Positions 42,897 to 52,504 are shown, counted from the first letter of the stretch. The stretch: DNA of 64,000 bases from CAJJDF01 sp965655625 (GCA_965655625.1 CBFHHA010000006.1:20069-84068); one strand, 5' to 3'. A program made the numbers and translations. Notes: generated by a model not told the origin, from the letters alone.

Positions 42897-45572
42897 ATGA
42901 GAAAATTTATATTCACACTAATTACATTCTTGATATCCAATTTGGCAATCTCTCAAAACTGCCAAGATTGTTTTCAAGATAAAAATATCAGTACAAATCC
43001 TGAAAATCCTGAAAACTGTGAAATGGATTTATATGCCAATGGGAAAAATAATCAATTTTTAAATTCATTTGATTGGGGCAGTAATAACGGCAGTATATTT
43101 CTATCCTATGATTTAAACCCTAATTCTCCTTGGCAAGTTCCATACTCTACTGCTCCCTCAGGATACTTTATGCAATCTCCTTTCAGGCAAGGTTTTTTAG
43201 ACCTAAATAATAATTCGCCAATATCGATACCTCTTAAAGATTACGATTTTCAATGGGAAGATGGATGGGAATTAATGTTTATGAATACAGGATATTGGCC
43301 TGATGGTAGCTCTTATGAGGTAGCTGATCCTGCCAATATGTTTGCGAATCCTGAACAAATACCTCATAGACGAATTCCCTATGTAATTCTCTACAACAGA
43401 TATACAGGTAAAATTCGATTTCTACTTGGAGTCTATGCTAATTTCGAAGATTTTACTGATATATCATTAAATGTGGGTTACTTAAGTGGAACATTGGGTA
43501 GCGGGATTTTTCGCCATGGCAATACCTTAGATAGAGCACTTGACCAAGAAACGACAACTCCCTCCTACAACACACACTTTACAGCACCAGGCAATATTGA
43601 TTTATGGTTAATGGCTGATGCGCAACTTGCCTATGATCCATGCGTATGTGAAGTCCAAACAGCTTTCGATATCCAACTCCATGGTATTACAGAATCTAAA
43701 TTAGATTTGTTAGCAAGAGGTATTTCTATTAATCGCCCTTTGCAAGTTGGCGGGCAACCCACTTATACCGATTATTTAAACATCAGTGCCGATAATCTAA
43801 AAACCAATGCCAATGGTGCTTTAATTTATAAAACGTTGGATGGAATGATAGATGAATACAACAAGAATCTGGACATTTATCACAACCAACTGAATGACTA
43901 CAATACATTGGGGGCTCAACTTCATCGAAATCTTTACGACTTAACCAAGCAAGGGCTGAATACTGGTTTTCAATCTGTTATCCCTGCCTCGGTGTATCAT
44001 CACCTAGGAGGAAATGTAGCCGGTATTGTCGGTTCCTTCAAGGGTGGGAATGGAACGAAAGCAGATTCAGCCAAATACTCCAAACAATTAAGCAAACAAC
44101 GAAAGGCAGCCTTAGGTAATTTATCTGACCAATTATTCGTTTCCTTAATTCAAAAACCAACCAAACCCACTAAACCCACAATGCCAGTAGCCTCTTTTAG
44201 CGAAATGCGGATTTCAGGATTATTGACGAAGTCAAATTCGATTACTCTGGGCAACTATCCTACTCCTGGTAATTTAAAAGCCAATAACGGCCCTTTTGAT
44301 CCAACTCGCTATCCCATTTACAACAAACCAGTGGGGTTGTTTGCTTTGTTGGAAACTCCTAGTTTGGTGGGTTGGCAGTCTTTGGAGGACAAAAATTATT
44401 GGGAGAGAAATCATTACCATCCATTTTTTAAGTCACACCTATGGTATAAAAAAGGCTTGAAAACAAGTTTTAAACTAAAATCATCACTCCAGTATAAATT
44501 CAATGACAATGTCGACATCGACAAAGAGCAAACTGAAATTTATGGACAGTATAGAATCGAGATTTCCAAAAATTTCAATCATCCATCAAGTTCCAAAAAC
44601 CTACAATTATTGGAAGATAACAACCTCATTATTTTGCACGAATTTGATGATAAAATTATTCTTCAGAGCGATTGGTATCCCATAGAAATTTTAGGTGAGA
44701 TTGTGGCTTCAACGAGCATGATTTTCGATCACGGTTGGATTAATAAAAACAAAAAGAATTATGAGCCAATCCTAGAAAAAGTACAACTCACTTTAATGGC
44801 AGATATTTATTTCGAATCTCTCGGTTCAGACGGAAGAGAAAAAAACACGACCCAAGTGTTTACTTATGAATTGTACAACAGGGAAAAGGAAGTCGATTTA
44901 ATTGCCGAAAAAGGTAGTTGGGAATCAGATAAAAGAGAGGTTCAAAAATTCACACCAGGCACCATCGAAATAAAAGACGAAGTAATTAAACCATCTTCTG
45001 ACTTTGTATGGGATGTAGTGGGCAATGAAATTCACATAAAAGCTGAGTATGTAAACCTACAAGGCAAAGTAGGAGTGCAACCTGGGTACAAGGCAATCAT
45101 TGAGGCATTTTGGGAAATAGAGGTGGATCCTACCTTAGAGTTGGACAGGATTCAGCTCGAGGTAAAAAAAGATTTTTATGGATTCCCCGAACCAAGTGAG
45201 GTTACCCTCGATGAGCTAAAAGAATTCTGTGGCAATGACCAGAAATACAAAGCCAAGATAGTAAAAGAAGGCATCATAAATCCGAATACGGTGGAGGAAA
45301 AGAACGATACTGTGGAAGAAGACTTGAAAGAAATGAAGTTTATCTTGTTTCCCAATCCAACTTCGGAATTTATCACGATTGACATACAAGGTGTTTCGGA
45401 GGGCGAAAATGGGACAGTCCGAATTTTTGATTTAAGTGGAAAAGAAGTTTTGTCTAAAAACATACATTCCATTCGTTTTTCGGTTGATGTAACCACCCTA
45501 AGTAAAGGAGTCTATTTTATAGAGATAGGTACTAAGGAACAAAAAAAGGTAAAACGATTTATTAAAATATAG
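42897..45572 (+). CDS. Large secreted protein with type IX sorting domain
   Basis: 891 residues. Signal peptide 1-19 (...SNLAISQ), then NCQDCFQD and a WQVPYSTAPSGYFMQSPF segment. A helical central part (about 300-415) contains IYKTLDGMIDEYNKNLDIY and a Lys/Gln-rich stretch; a KPTKPTKPTMP spacer lies near 420-430. The last ~80 residues are a type-A T9SS domain: LFPNPTSEFITIDIQG, RIFDLSGKEVLSK, LSKGVYFIEIGTKEQKKVKRFIKI. The body belongs to no family I recognise. It closes the three-gene surface cassette and is the probable exported effector or adhesin of that set (inference). Confidence 0.8.
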   Translation: MRKFIFTLITFLISNLAISQNCQDCFQDKNISTNPENPENCEMDLYANGKNNQFLNSFDWGSNNGSIFLSYDLNPNSPWQVPYSTAPSGYFMQSPFRQGFLDLNNNSPISIPLKDYDFQWEDGWELMFMNTGYWPDGSSYEVADPANMFANPEQIPHRRIPYVILYNRYTGKIRFLLGVYANFEDFTDISLNVGYLSGTLGSGIFRHGNTLDRALDQETTTPSYNTHFTAPGNIDLWLMADAQLAYDPCVCEVQTAFDIQLHGITESKLDLLARGISINRPLQVGGQPTYTDYLNISADNLKTNANGALIYKTLDGMIDEYNKNLDIYHNQLNDYNTLGAQLHRNLYDLTKQGLNTGFQSVIPASVYHHLGGNVAGIVGSFKGGNGTKADSAKYSKQLSKQRKAALGNLSDQLFVSLIQKPTKPTKPTMPVASFSEMRISGLLTKSNSITLGNYPTPGNLKANNGPFDPTRYPIYNKPVGLFALLETPSLVGWQSLEDKNYWERNHYHPFFKSHLWYKKGLKTSFKLKSSLQYKFNDNVDIDKEQTEIYGQYRIEISKNFNHPSSSKNLQLLEDNNLIILHEFDDKIILQSDWYPIEILGEIVASTSMIFDHGWINKNKKNYEPILEKVQLTLMADIYFESLGSDGREKNTTQVFTYELYNREKEVDLIAEKGSWESDKREVQKFTPGTIEIKDEVIKPSSDFVWDVVGNEIHIKAEYVNLQGKVGVQPGYKAIIEAFWEIEVDPTLELDRIQLEVKKDFYGFPEPSEVTLDELKEFCGNDQKYKAKIVKEGIINPNTVEEKNDTVEEDLKEMKFILFPNPTSEFITIDIQGVSEGENGTVRIFDLSGKEVLSKNIHSIRFSVDVTTLSKGVYFIEIGTKEQKKVKRFIKI

Positions 45573-45630
45573 AACGAAATCAGTCCGTTTTAATTCATTC
45601 ATTTACCCATTTAATTTATTGAAAAAGCCA

Positions 45631-45638
45631 TATCTTTG
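45631..45638 (+). promoter_or_regulatory. -7 box of dxr
   Basis: TATCTTTG, a full TAnnTTTG match, 18 bases before the dxr ATG at 45657. No clear -33 TTG. Confidence 0.4.
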
Positions 45639-45656
45639 ACACTCATCAAGCAAATT

Positions 45657-46811
45657 ATGAGTAAAAAAGGTATCGCAATATTAGGTTCTACGGGTTCAAT
45701 AGGCACTCAAGCCCTAGAGGTAATTGAACAGTTTCCCGAAAAATTTGAATTGGTGGTCCTTACGGCCAACCTAAATGCCGATTTGTTAATCGAACAGGCA
45801 CTTAAATTCAAGCCAAATACGGTCGTAATTGTAGATGAAACACAGTACCAGAAAGTGAAAGATGTTCTGTGGGAACACGACATAAAAGTATATGCTGGCG
45901 AAGAGTCATTGAATCAAGTGGTAGAAATGAACGAGGTAGAAACTGTACTTACGGCAACAGTTGGATATTCTGGATTACTGCCTACCATTCATGCGATTAA
46001 CGCAGGAAAAAATATTGCTTTAGCCAATAAAGAAACACTCGTAGTAGCAGGAGACATCATCACCAAACTTGCCCAACAAAAAGGAGTGAACATTTACCCA
46101 GTCGATTCGGAACATTCAGCAATTTTTCAGTGCTTGGCAGGAAACTTTGAGAATAAAATCGAAAAACTTATTCTGACTGCATCTGGAGGACCATTTAGAG
46201 GAAAAACATACGAGGAACTAAAATCAGTGACAAGAGAACAGGCACTGAAACATCCCAACTGGGAAATGGGCGCAAAAATCACGATTGATTCGGCTTCATT
46301 GATGAATAAAGGCTTGGAGGTAATTGAAGCCAAGTGGCTGTTTGGCATTCCTGCCGAAAAAATTGAGGTGGTCGTGCATCCACAATCCATCATTCACTCC
46401 GCGGTGCAATTTGAAGACAGCAGTATTTTAGCTCAAATGGGAATTCCAAGCATGAAAGTGCCTATTCAATACGCTTTGACTTATCCAGAGAGGCCAAAAT
46501 CAAATTTTGAGCGGTTTAGTTTTTTCGATTATCCAAATCTTACTTTTGAAAAACCAGACATGGAAACTTTTAAAAACCTGAAACTAGCGTTTGATGTAAT
46601 TGACAAAGGTGGAAACTCTGCTTGTGTTCTTAACGCTGCTAATGAAATTACGAACAAGGCGTTTTTAGATGGCAGAATCTCGTTTTTGGACATTGGGGAT
46701 ATTAATGAAAAAACGATAGAAAGCACTACTTTCATTTCCCAACCAACACTAGAAGATTACATTGCAACCAATACTGAGGCAAGAAGAATTGCCGAAGAAT
46801 TTTGCCATTAA
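45657..46811 (+). CDS. dxr: 1-deoxy-D-xylulose-5-phosphate reductoisomerase
   Basis: 384 residues from ATG 45657; the seven extra residues of a frame from 45636 precede the normal start and lie over the likely transcription start. NADPH-binding AILGSTGSIGTQALEVI (about 5-21), LANKETLVVAGD, PVDSEHSAIFQ, TASGGPFRG and NPNWEMGAKITIDSASLMNKGLE blocks carry the metal and substrate residues. It makes MEP from DXP; dxs lies at 50558 on the opposite strand. rseP follows by 23 bases, the common dxr-rseP pairing. Confidence 0.95.
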   Translation: MSKKGIAILGSTGSIGTQALEVIEQFPEKFELVVLTANLNADLLIEQALKFKPNTVVIVDETQYQKVKDVLWEHDIKVYAGEESLNQVVEMNEVETVLTATVGYSGLLPTIHAINAGKNIALANKETLVVAGDIITKLAQQKGVNIYPVDSEHSAIFQCLAGNFENKIEKLILTASGGPFRGKTYEELKSVTREQALKHPNWEMGAKITIDSASLMNKGLEVIEAKWLFGIPAEKIEVVVHPQSIIHSAVQFEDSSILAQMGIPSMKVPIQYALTYPERPKSNFERFSFFDYPNLTFEKPDMETFKNLKLAFDVIDKGGNSACVLNAANEITNKAFLDGRISFLDIGDINEKTIESTTFISQPTLEDYIATNTEARRIAEEFCH

Positions 46812-46834
46812 CATTTTTAACACTTTAACGTTTC

Positions 46835-48175
46835 ATGGAAACTATTTCAGTTATATTTCAATTATTGCTTTCTCTCTCTATTTTAGTCGTTTTACACGAA
46901 TTGGGACACTTTATTCCTGCAAGATTATTCAAAATAAGGGTAGAGAAATTTTATCTTTTCTTTAATCCTTGGTTCTCTTTATTTAAATACAAAAAGGGGG
47001 ATACAGAATACGGAATTGGTTGGTTACCACTTGGTGGATTTGTAAAAATCGCTGGAATGATAGACGAATCAATGGATACAGACCAAATGAAACAACCTCC
47101 AAAACCGGATGAGTTTCGGTCCAAACCAGCTTGGCAAAGGCTCATTGTAATGATTGGCGGAGTAGTTGTCAATGTTCTTTTGGCCTTCTTCTTATACGCT
47201 ATGATTGCTTTTGTTTGGGGAAAAGATTATGTGAAAAATGAAGACCATATCCACGGAATAGAAGTGCTTACGCCAAACTTGATTGGAGAAAACCTTTTTC
47301 AAAATGGGGATAAAATTATTTCCGTTGAGGGCGAACCGCTAGAAGAGCTGATGCAAGCCAACAACAAGATGCTCATCAATCAAGCGAAACAATATAAAGT
47401 AGAACGAAATGGCGAAATAATTGATATCACCATTAAGGACGAAGGGGTGGATTACATGTTGAAAAAGGAAAGCATTGTATTTATTCCTCGTGTACCTACC
47501 CAAATAGATTCTGTTTTGCCGAATGGAATAGGAAAAGACTTGGGGCTAAAGAAAGGCGACAAAATACTCACTATCAACGACAAAGATGTCGCTATGTTTG
47601 ATCAGTTTAGAAATAAATTAGCTGAGTTTAAATCAGCCAAGGTTGATTCCTTTGAATTGGTTGTGAATAGAGACGGACAAGAACTGGTATTCGCCTCAGT
47701 TTTTGATACTACCTACAAACTTGGGTTTCTCAACGTATTTTTTTTAACTCATGATTTCAAAAAAACTCATGTAGATTATTCGTTCGCAGAGTCCATACCC
47801 GAGGGGATATATCTGGCTAAAAACACGTTGGCCGATTACGTAAATCAGTTCAAACTAATTTTTACGAAAAAAGAAGCAGTGAAAAAGGTAGGAGGATTTG
47901 GAACGATTGCCAAAATATTCCCCAAAACTTGGGATTGGAAAATATTTTGGTCTCGAACAGCTTTTTTATCAGTGGTTTTAGCTTTCATGAATATATTGCC
48001 AATTCCGGCACTCGATGGAGGGCACGTCATGTTCTTGCTCTACGAAATGGTATCTGGCAGGCCACCAAGCGACAAATTTCTGGAAAAAGCCCAAATGTTC
48101 GGGTTCTTTATTTTGTTATTCGTCATGCTTTACGCAAATGGGAATGACTTTTACCGTTGGTTTACAGGTCAATAA
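46835..48175 (+). CDS. rseP: RseP-type site-2 intramembrane metalloprotease
   Basis: 446 residues. Zinc motif HELGH (21-25) in the first span, two PDZ-like regions (about 150-310; GDKIISVEGEPLEEL and GDKILTINDKDVAMF), and the second catalytic motif NILPIPALDGGH (about 390-401). Four spans in total. RseP cleaves membrane anti-sigma factors and remnant signal peptides. Two bases downstream begins a 54-residue membrane protein gene. Confidence 0.94.
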   Translation: METISVIFQLLLSLSILVVLHELGHFIPARLFKIRVEKFYLFFNPWFSLFKYKKGDTEYGIGWLPLGGFVKIAGMIDESMDTDQMKQPPKPDEFRSKPAWQRLIVMIGGVVVNVLLAFFLYAMIAFVWGKDYVKNEDHIHGIEVLTPNLIGENLFQNGDKIISVEGEPLEELMQANNKMLINQAKQYKVERNGEIIDITIKDEGVDYMLKKESIVFIPRVPTQIDSVLPNGIGKDLGLKKGDKILTINDKDVAMFDQFRNKLAEFKSAKVDSFELVVNRDGQELVFASVFDTTYKLGFLNVFFLTHDFKKTHVDYSFAESIPEGIYLAKNTLADYVNQFKLIFTKKEAVKKVGGFGTIAKIFPKTWDWKIFWSRTAFLSVVLAFMNILPIPALDGGHVMFLLYEMVSGRPPSDKFLEKAQMFGFFILLFVMLYANGNDFYRWFTGQ

Positions 48176-48177
48176 TA

Positions 48178-48342
48178 ATGTATTACACGATAGTAGGAAT
48201 AGTAGTAGTGATTGTAGCTTTTTTTATGGCTGCTACACAAAAAGCACGCGGTTACAATTTTTGGCGATACTTTGTCGTTTCTATCGTGGTCATAGCCGGA
48301 ATATATATGATGATAGAAAACCTCATCAACAAACCGAGATAA
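48178..48342 (+). CDS. 54-residue two-span membrane protein
   Basis: Starts at ATG 48178, 2 bases after the rseP stop; an in-frame ATG at 48157 lies inside rseP and is less likely. Two hydrophobic spans, about 3-20 (YTIVGIVVVIVAFFMAA) and 29-47 (WRYFVVSIVVIAGIYMMI), joined by the basic loop TQKARGYNF. No family recognised. Immediate coupling to rseP suggests it is co-translated with it. Confidence 0.55.
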   Translation: MYYTIVGIVVVIVAFFMAATQKARGYNFWRYFVVSIVVIAGIYMMIENLINKPR

Positions 48343-48410
48343 GTGTAACCAAAAACTACTAAGAGTTATTTTTATTTTCTATATTTCGATGACAGAATAA
48401 AGCCCCTCAT

Positions 48411-49955
48411 TTGAAGTCAAAAAAATTATACTCCACCAAACAAGTCTGGAAAACCATCCTTTCCATTTTGGCACTAATCATAATTGGATTATCGCTCTGG
48501 TACACCAATTACTTGGCCAAAAAAATCCAAAACGAAGAACGATTAAGAGTGAAATTATGGAGTGAAACAGTAAAAAAACAAGCTCAACTTATCACTTTAA
48601 CTAACCAAACTTTTGATCAGCTCAGGGCAGAAGAAAGTGGCAACATACAAGATTGGGCATTTGCTTTGAAAGAATCGAGCAGAGAACAGAACGATTACAC
48701 GTTTATCTATTCCTTCCTGTCCAAGACAAACAACATTCCCAAGATTCTTGAGTACGTAGATTTAAAGTCTGGAAACCGGGAAGTTACCTTCTCGGGCAAT
48801 GACATTCCGTTTTCGATTGAGGAATTTGAATCAAAAAAAGAGTTCAATGATTCCGTAAGGATATTCGTTCAATCGTGGGATTCACTGAATCCGCCAATTA
48901 AAATCCCAAATACGGTCTTTCAATTTCAAATGCTTCATTACGGCAATTCCAAACTTTTTGAAGAATTAAAAACGAAACAAAAATCGCTTATTTCTTCTTT
49001 CGAGAATGAATTGATTGCAAACTCCTCGTCTATTCCCATTTTGTACGTGGATTCTGCAACGAATGAAATCAGAAGAACGATCAACATTGAAGAAGAAAAA
49101 ATCATAGATTCTGCCTCGATAGCTGCTACTATTTCGCAATTAAAATCTGAGAATCCAAGAATAGAAGTTTCTTTTGGCGGAGAAAACAAAGGCTACATTT
49201 ACTATGCAGAATCTACCTTACTCAAACAATTGCGGTTTTACCCTTGGGTGCAATTAGTCATTATCCTATTGTTTTTAATGGTATCCTATTTCTTATTTAG
49301 CACATTCCGAAAAGCTGAACAAAACCAAGTGTGGGCCGGAATGGCCAAAGAAACTGCCCATCAATTAGGCACACCACTTTCCTCTCTTATGGCTTGGCTT
49401 GAAATAATAAAAGCCGATGGAGTTCCTGAATCTTCAATCAAAGAAATGAACAAAGATATTAACCGGCTCAACACCATTACCGATAGGTTTTCGAAGATTG
49501 GCTCTGAGGTACGAACAACGGAAGAAAACATTTTCTCTGAGGTTGATAAATCACTTGATTACCTCAGAAGTAGAGTTTCCAAACAAGTGGACTTGAGTGT
49601 AGTTGGCTCGCGAAATGCCATTGCTTACATCAACGCTTCGTTGTTTGAATGGGTAATCGAAAATATAACAAAAAATGCCATTGATGCGATTCAAGGGAAA
49701 AAAGGAAGCATCAAGTTCGAAATCTCCGAAAATGACAAGAAAGTCATTCTAGACATTACTGATACAGGAAAAGGAATTCCTTCTTCTAATTTCAAATCAA
49801 TCTTCAATCCAGGATTCTCGACCAAAGAAAGAGGCTGGGGATTGGGATTGAGTCTTGTGAAACGCATTGTAGAAGAGCAATTGAAAGGAAAAATCTTTGT
49901 GCTAACTTCTAAAATTGATCAAGGAACTACGTTTAGGATTACGTTGAAGAAATAA
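48411..49955 (+). CDS. Sensor histidine kinase with periplasmic domain
   Basis: 514 residues, starting at TTG 48411: an in-frame ATG is absent nearby, and the protein begins MKSKKLYSTK in the usual way. Two spans (about 15-33 and 279-297) enclose a periplasmic sensor of ~245 residues. The H-box is KETAHQLGTPLSSLMAWLE with His317; the HATPase domain has ENITKNAIDAI, DTGKGIPSSNF and GWGLGLSLVKRIV. No response regulator is adjacent, so it is an orphan kinase here. Ligand unknown. Confidence 0.92.
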   Translation: MKSKKLYSTKQVWKTILSILALIIIGLSLWYTNYLAKKIQNEERLRVKLWSETVKKQAQLITLTNQTFDQLRAEESGNIQDWAFALKESSREQNDYTFIYSFLSKTNNIPKILEYVDLKSGNREVTFSGNDIPFSIEEFESKKEFNDSVRIFVQSWDSLNPPIKIPNTVFQFQMLHYGNSKLFEELKTKQKSLISSFENELIANSSSIPILYVDSATNEIRRTINIEEEKIIDSASIAATISQLKSENPRIEVSFGGENKGYIYYAESTLLKQLRFYPWVQLVIILLFLMVSYFLFSTFRKAEQNQVWAGMAKETAHQLGTPLSSLMAWLEIIKADGVPESSIKEMNKDINRLNTITDRFSKIGSEVRTTEENIFSEVDKSLDYLRSRVSKQVDLSVVGSRNAIAYINASLFEWVIENITKNAIDAIQGKKGSIKFEISENDKKVILDITDTGKGIPSSNFKSIFNPGFSTKERGWGLGLSLVKRIVEEQLKGKIFVLTSKIDQGTTFRITLKK

Positions 49956-49978
49956 GTTTTAGTTCATTCAAAACTCAA

Positions 49979-50057
49979 TGTCATCTCCGTAAAAACGGAC
50001 ATCTTATTCATCCGCCATGATTCTCGTTTTAAGATTCCCACTTTGGTGAGAATGACA
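49979..50057. repeat. REP-like palindromic element
   Basis: 79 bases with inverted ends TGTCAT/ATGACA. Inside are hairpins CCGT-aaaa-ACGG and ATTCTC...GAGAAT. The right half reads like GATTCCCACTTTGGTGAGAATGAC, a form seen in dispersed intergenic repeats of many bacteria. Multi-copy status cannot be tested in this window. Confidence 0.5.
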
Positions 50058-50072
50058 AATGAAAAGATTAAA

Positions 50073-50080
50073 TATCTTTG
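50073..50080 (+). promoter_or_regulatory. -7 box of the DUF6495 gene
   Basis: TATCTTTG, a full match, 19 bases before the ATG at 50100. It places the start at 50100, since the frame's earlier ATG at 50043 lies upstream of the box and inside the palindromic element. Confidence 0.45.
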
Positions 50081-50099
50081 TCAAAATAAATACATTAAA

Positions 50100-50561
50100 A
50101 TGCCAACCTACAGAGCTTTATCCTTAAAAGAACTAGAATTATTCGAACAAGAATTCAAAGAATTCCTTGCCGTAAATGGTATTGATGCCGATTTGTGGAA
50201 AAAAATCAAAGAGTCGGACGAAGACAAAGTCAACAAGATTATTGATACATTCAGTGATGTAATTTACAATTCGGTATTGCATAAAATGGAATACATTCAG
50301 TATGCCACTTTGCATGACATAAAATACTTTTATTATGGCAAAGAAAAAGCAGAACTCATTGGTTTACAAAGTAATGAAATCACATTTGACGACCCAAAAA
50401 GAGTAGCCAAAGCGATAGAAGAAGGAAAAGTTTCTATCAAGTCGTACAAAACCACAAAAGAGTATTCACAAAAAAGAGAAATCGAACTATTTTACATGCT
50501 AAAAAACGGATGTCAACCATGTGATGGAAACATGTTTAAACTACTCGCCAGTGTTGTTTAG
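50100..50561 (+). CDS. DUF6495-family protein
   Basis: 153 residues from ATG 50100 (MPTYRALSLKELELFEQEF); the 19 residues of a longer frame fall within the repeat and promoter region. The pattern LFEQEFKEFLAVNGIDADLWKKIKES...DTFSDVIYNSVLHKMEYIQY matches DUF6495, a Bacteroidota family without known function. A C-terminal CQPC pair is present. Its stop overlaps the convergent dxs stop by 3 bases. Confidence 0.75.
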   Translation: MPTYRALSLKELELFEQEFKEFLAVNGIDADLWKKIKESDEDKVNKIIDTFSDVIYNSVLHKMEYIQYATLHDIKYFYYGKEKAELIGLQSNEITFDDPKRVAKAIEEGKVSIKSYKTTKEYSQKREIELFYMLKNGCQPCDGNMFKLLASVV

Positions 50562-52504
50562 AATAGGTTATTATTCGCTATTGACGCTTCCACAGCTACA
50601 CCTACCATTTTTTCAACTTCAGTTAAAATAGAATTGGCATCAAAACCACATTCTTTGTACAATTCTGCTTGAGTTCCGTGTTCGATATACCTATCTGGAA
50701 TTCCCAATCTTTTTACCTGAGCTTGGTACCCATTTTCCGACATAAACTCTAATACAGCTGAGCCTAAACCTCCCAAAATAGTTCCATCCTCTACCGTAAT
50801 TACTTTATCAAATTTAGTAAATACTTCGTGCAGAATAGTTTCGTCCATCGGTTTCAAAAATCTCATGTCGTAATGTGCCACACTAATTCCTTTTTCTGCA
50901 AATTGTTTTTCTATTTTCGCCATAAATGTTCCGGTTATTCCTATAGTCAAAATGGCGATATCAGTTCCATTTTTTAATTTACGACCTTGGCCAATAGTCA
51001 GTTTTTGCATTGGCTTTTTCCAATCAGGGGTAATGCCTTTTCCTCTTGGATAACGAATAGAAAAAGGCCCATTCTGATCTGCCTGAGCAGTATACATTAG
51101 ATTTCTTAATTCCAATTCATCCATCGGTGCAGAAACGATCATGTTAGGAATTGATCGCATATAAGCCAAATCGTAGGCTCCATGGTGAGTTGGACCATCG
51201 GCACCAACCAAACCTCCTCTATCCAAACAAAATACGACATTCAAGTTTTGAATTGCCACATCATGCAACACTTGATCGTAAGCTCTTTGCATAAATGAGG
51301 AATATATATTACAAAATGGAATCATTCCTTGAGTAGCTAATCCCGCAGAAAAAGTCACCGCATGTTGTTCAGCAATACCTACATCAAAGGCTCTATCTGG
51401 CATTGCCTTCATCATGATGTTCAGCGAACAACCAGTTGGCATTGCAGGAGTTACACCCGTAATTTTATCATTCTTTTCCGCCAATTCCACAATTGTGTGC
51501 CCAAATACATCTTGAAACTTTGGAGCATCAGTAGATTTAGGCAAAACCTTGACTATTTCTCCCGTTTCTTTGTTGAATATTCCTGGCGCATGCCAAACAG
51601 TGGTATCGCCCTCCTCAGCTGGTTTAAAACCTTTTCCTTTTTCTGTCAAGCAATGAACAATTTTCGGGCCGGGCAAGTGTTTAATTTCATTAAACAACTT
51701 AACCATCGCCTGAACATCGTGACCATCCACTGGCCCAAAATATCGGAAATTCAATGACTCGAAGTAATTACTTTTTTGATAAATACTTCCTTTCAAAGCA
51801 TCGCTCACTTTATGAACGATTTGTTGGGCACTTGCCCCAAATGAACTTAATTTACCCAATAAATTCCAAACTTCATCCTTCACCTTATTGTACGGCTGTG
51901 AAGCCGATAAATCTCTTAAATATTCTTTTAAGGCACCAACATTAGGGTCAATGGACATGCAATTATCATTCAACACAACAATCATATTTGAGTCCTCAAT
52001 TCCTCCATGATTTAGACCTTCAAAAGCCAAACCAGCAGTCATTGCTCCATCTCCAATCACAGCGATGTGCTGTCTTTCCTTTTCTCCTTTTATTTGACTT
52101 GCAACAGCCATTCCAAGAGCCGCTGAGATAGAAGTAGACGAGTGACCTACACCAAATGTGTCGTACTCACTTTCACTTCTTTTTGGAAAGCCACTTATTC
52201 CTTTGTAAATTCTATTGGTGTCAAAGACATCTTTTCTACCCGTTATGATTTTGTGTCCATAAGCCTGGTGACCCACATCCCAAACCAATTGATCATAAGG
52301 AGTATTGAATACATAATGAATTGCAGAGGTAAGTTCAACCACACCCAAACTTGCACCAAAATGCCCTCCTTTTTCAGAAACCACATCTACAATAAACTGC
52401 CTCAATTCTTTGCAGAATTGAGGCAATTGTTCTGGCATCACCATTTTTTTTAAGTCCTCAGGACTATTAATTTTTGAGAGTAATTCTCCTGCTTGAAAAG
52501 GCAT
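50558..52504 (-). CDS. dxs: 1-deoxy-D-xylulose-5-phosphate synthase
   Basis: 648 residues. Thiamine-diphosphate enzyme: VIGDGAMTAGLAFEGLNHGG and NDNCMSIDPNVG (ThDP-Mg2+ site), VHCLTEKGKGFKPAE, then EQHAVTFSAGLATQGM and DRGGLVGADGPTHHG in the pyrimidine domain. It makes DXP from pyruvate and glyceraldehyde-3-phosphate, the first MEP-pathway step; dxr is at 45657. The 5' leader carries an inverted repeat TTTAGTTT/AAACTAAA (about 52512-52535). Confidence 0.96.
   Translation of the reverse strand: MPFQAGELLSKINSPEDLKKMVMPEQLPQFCKELRQFIVDVVSEKGGHFGASLGVVELTSAIHYVFNTPYDQLVWDVGHQAYGHKIITGRKDVFDTNRIYKGISGFPKRSESEYDTFGVGHSSTSISAALGMAVASQIKGEKERQHIAVIGDGAMTAGLAFEGLNHGGIEDSNMIVVLNDNCMSIDPNVGALKEYLRDLSASQPYNKVKDEVWNLLGKLSSFGASAQQIVHKVSDALKGSIYQKSNYFESLNFRYFGPVDGHDVQAMVKLFNEIKHLPGPKIVHCLTEKGKGFKPAEEGDTTVWHAPGIFNKETGEIVKVLPKSTDAPKFQDVFGHTIVELAEKNDKITGVTPAMPTGCSLNIMMKAMPDRAFDVGIAEQHAVTFSAGLATQGMIPFCNIYSSFMQRAYDQVLHDVAIQNLNVVFCLDRGGLVGADGPTHHGAYDLAYMRSIPNMIVSAPMDELELRNLMYTAQADQNGPFSIRYPRGKGITPDWKKPMQKLTIGQGRKLKNGTDIAILTIGITGTFMAKIEKQFAEKGISVAHYDMRFLKPMDETILHEVFTKFDKVITVEDGTILGGLGSAVLEFMSENGYQAQVKRLGIPDRYIEHGTQAELYKECGFDANSILTEVEKMVGVAVEASIANNNLF

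Noticed and set aside
43739..44200. Possible horizontally acquired patch within the 891-residue gene
   Set aside because: Base composition by eye is similar to neighbours; no repeats or mobility genes flank it.
50043..50099. Longer N-terminus for the DUF6495 protein
   Set aside because: The extra ATG lies in the palindromic element and upstream of a full -7 box; family members start near MPTYRALSLKEL.
50558..50561. Overlapping convergent stops of the DUF6495 and dxs genes as a regulatory signal
   Set aside because: Short 3' overlaps are common in compact genomes and nothing else marks the site.
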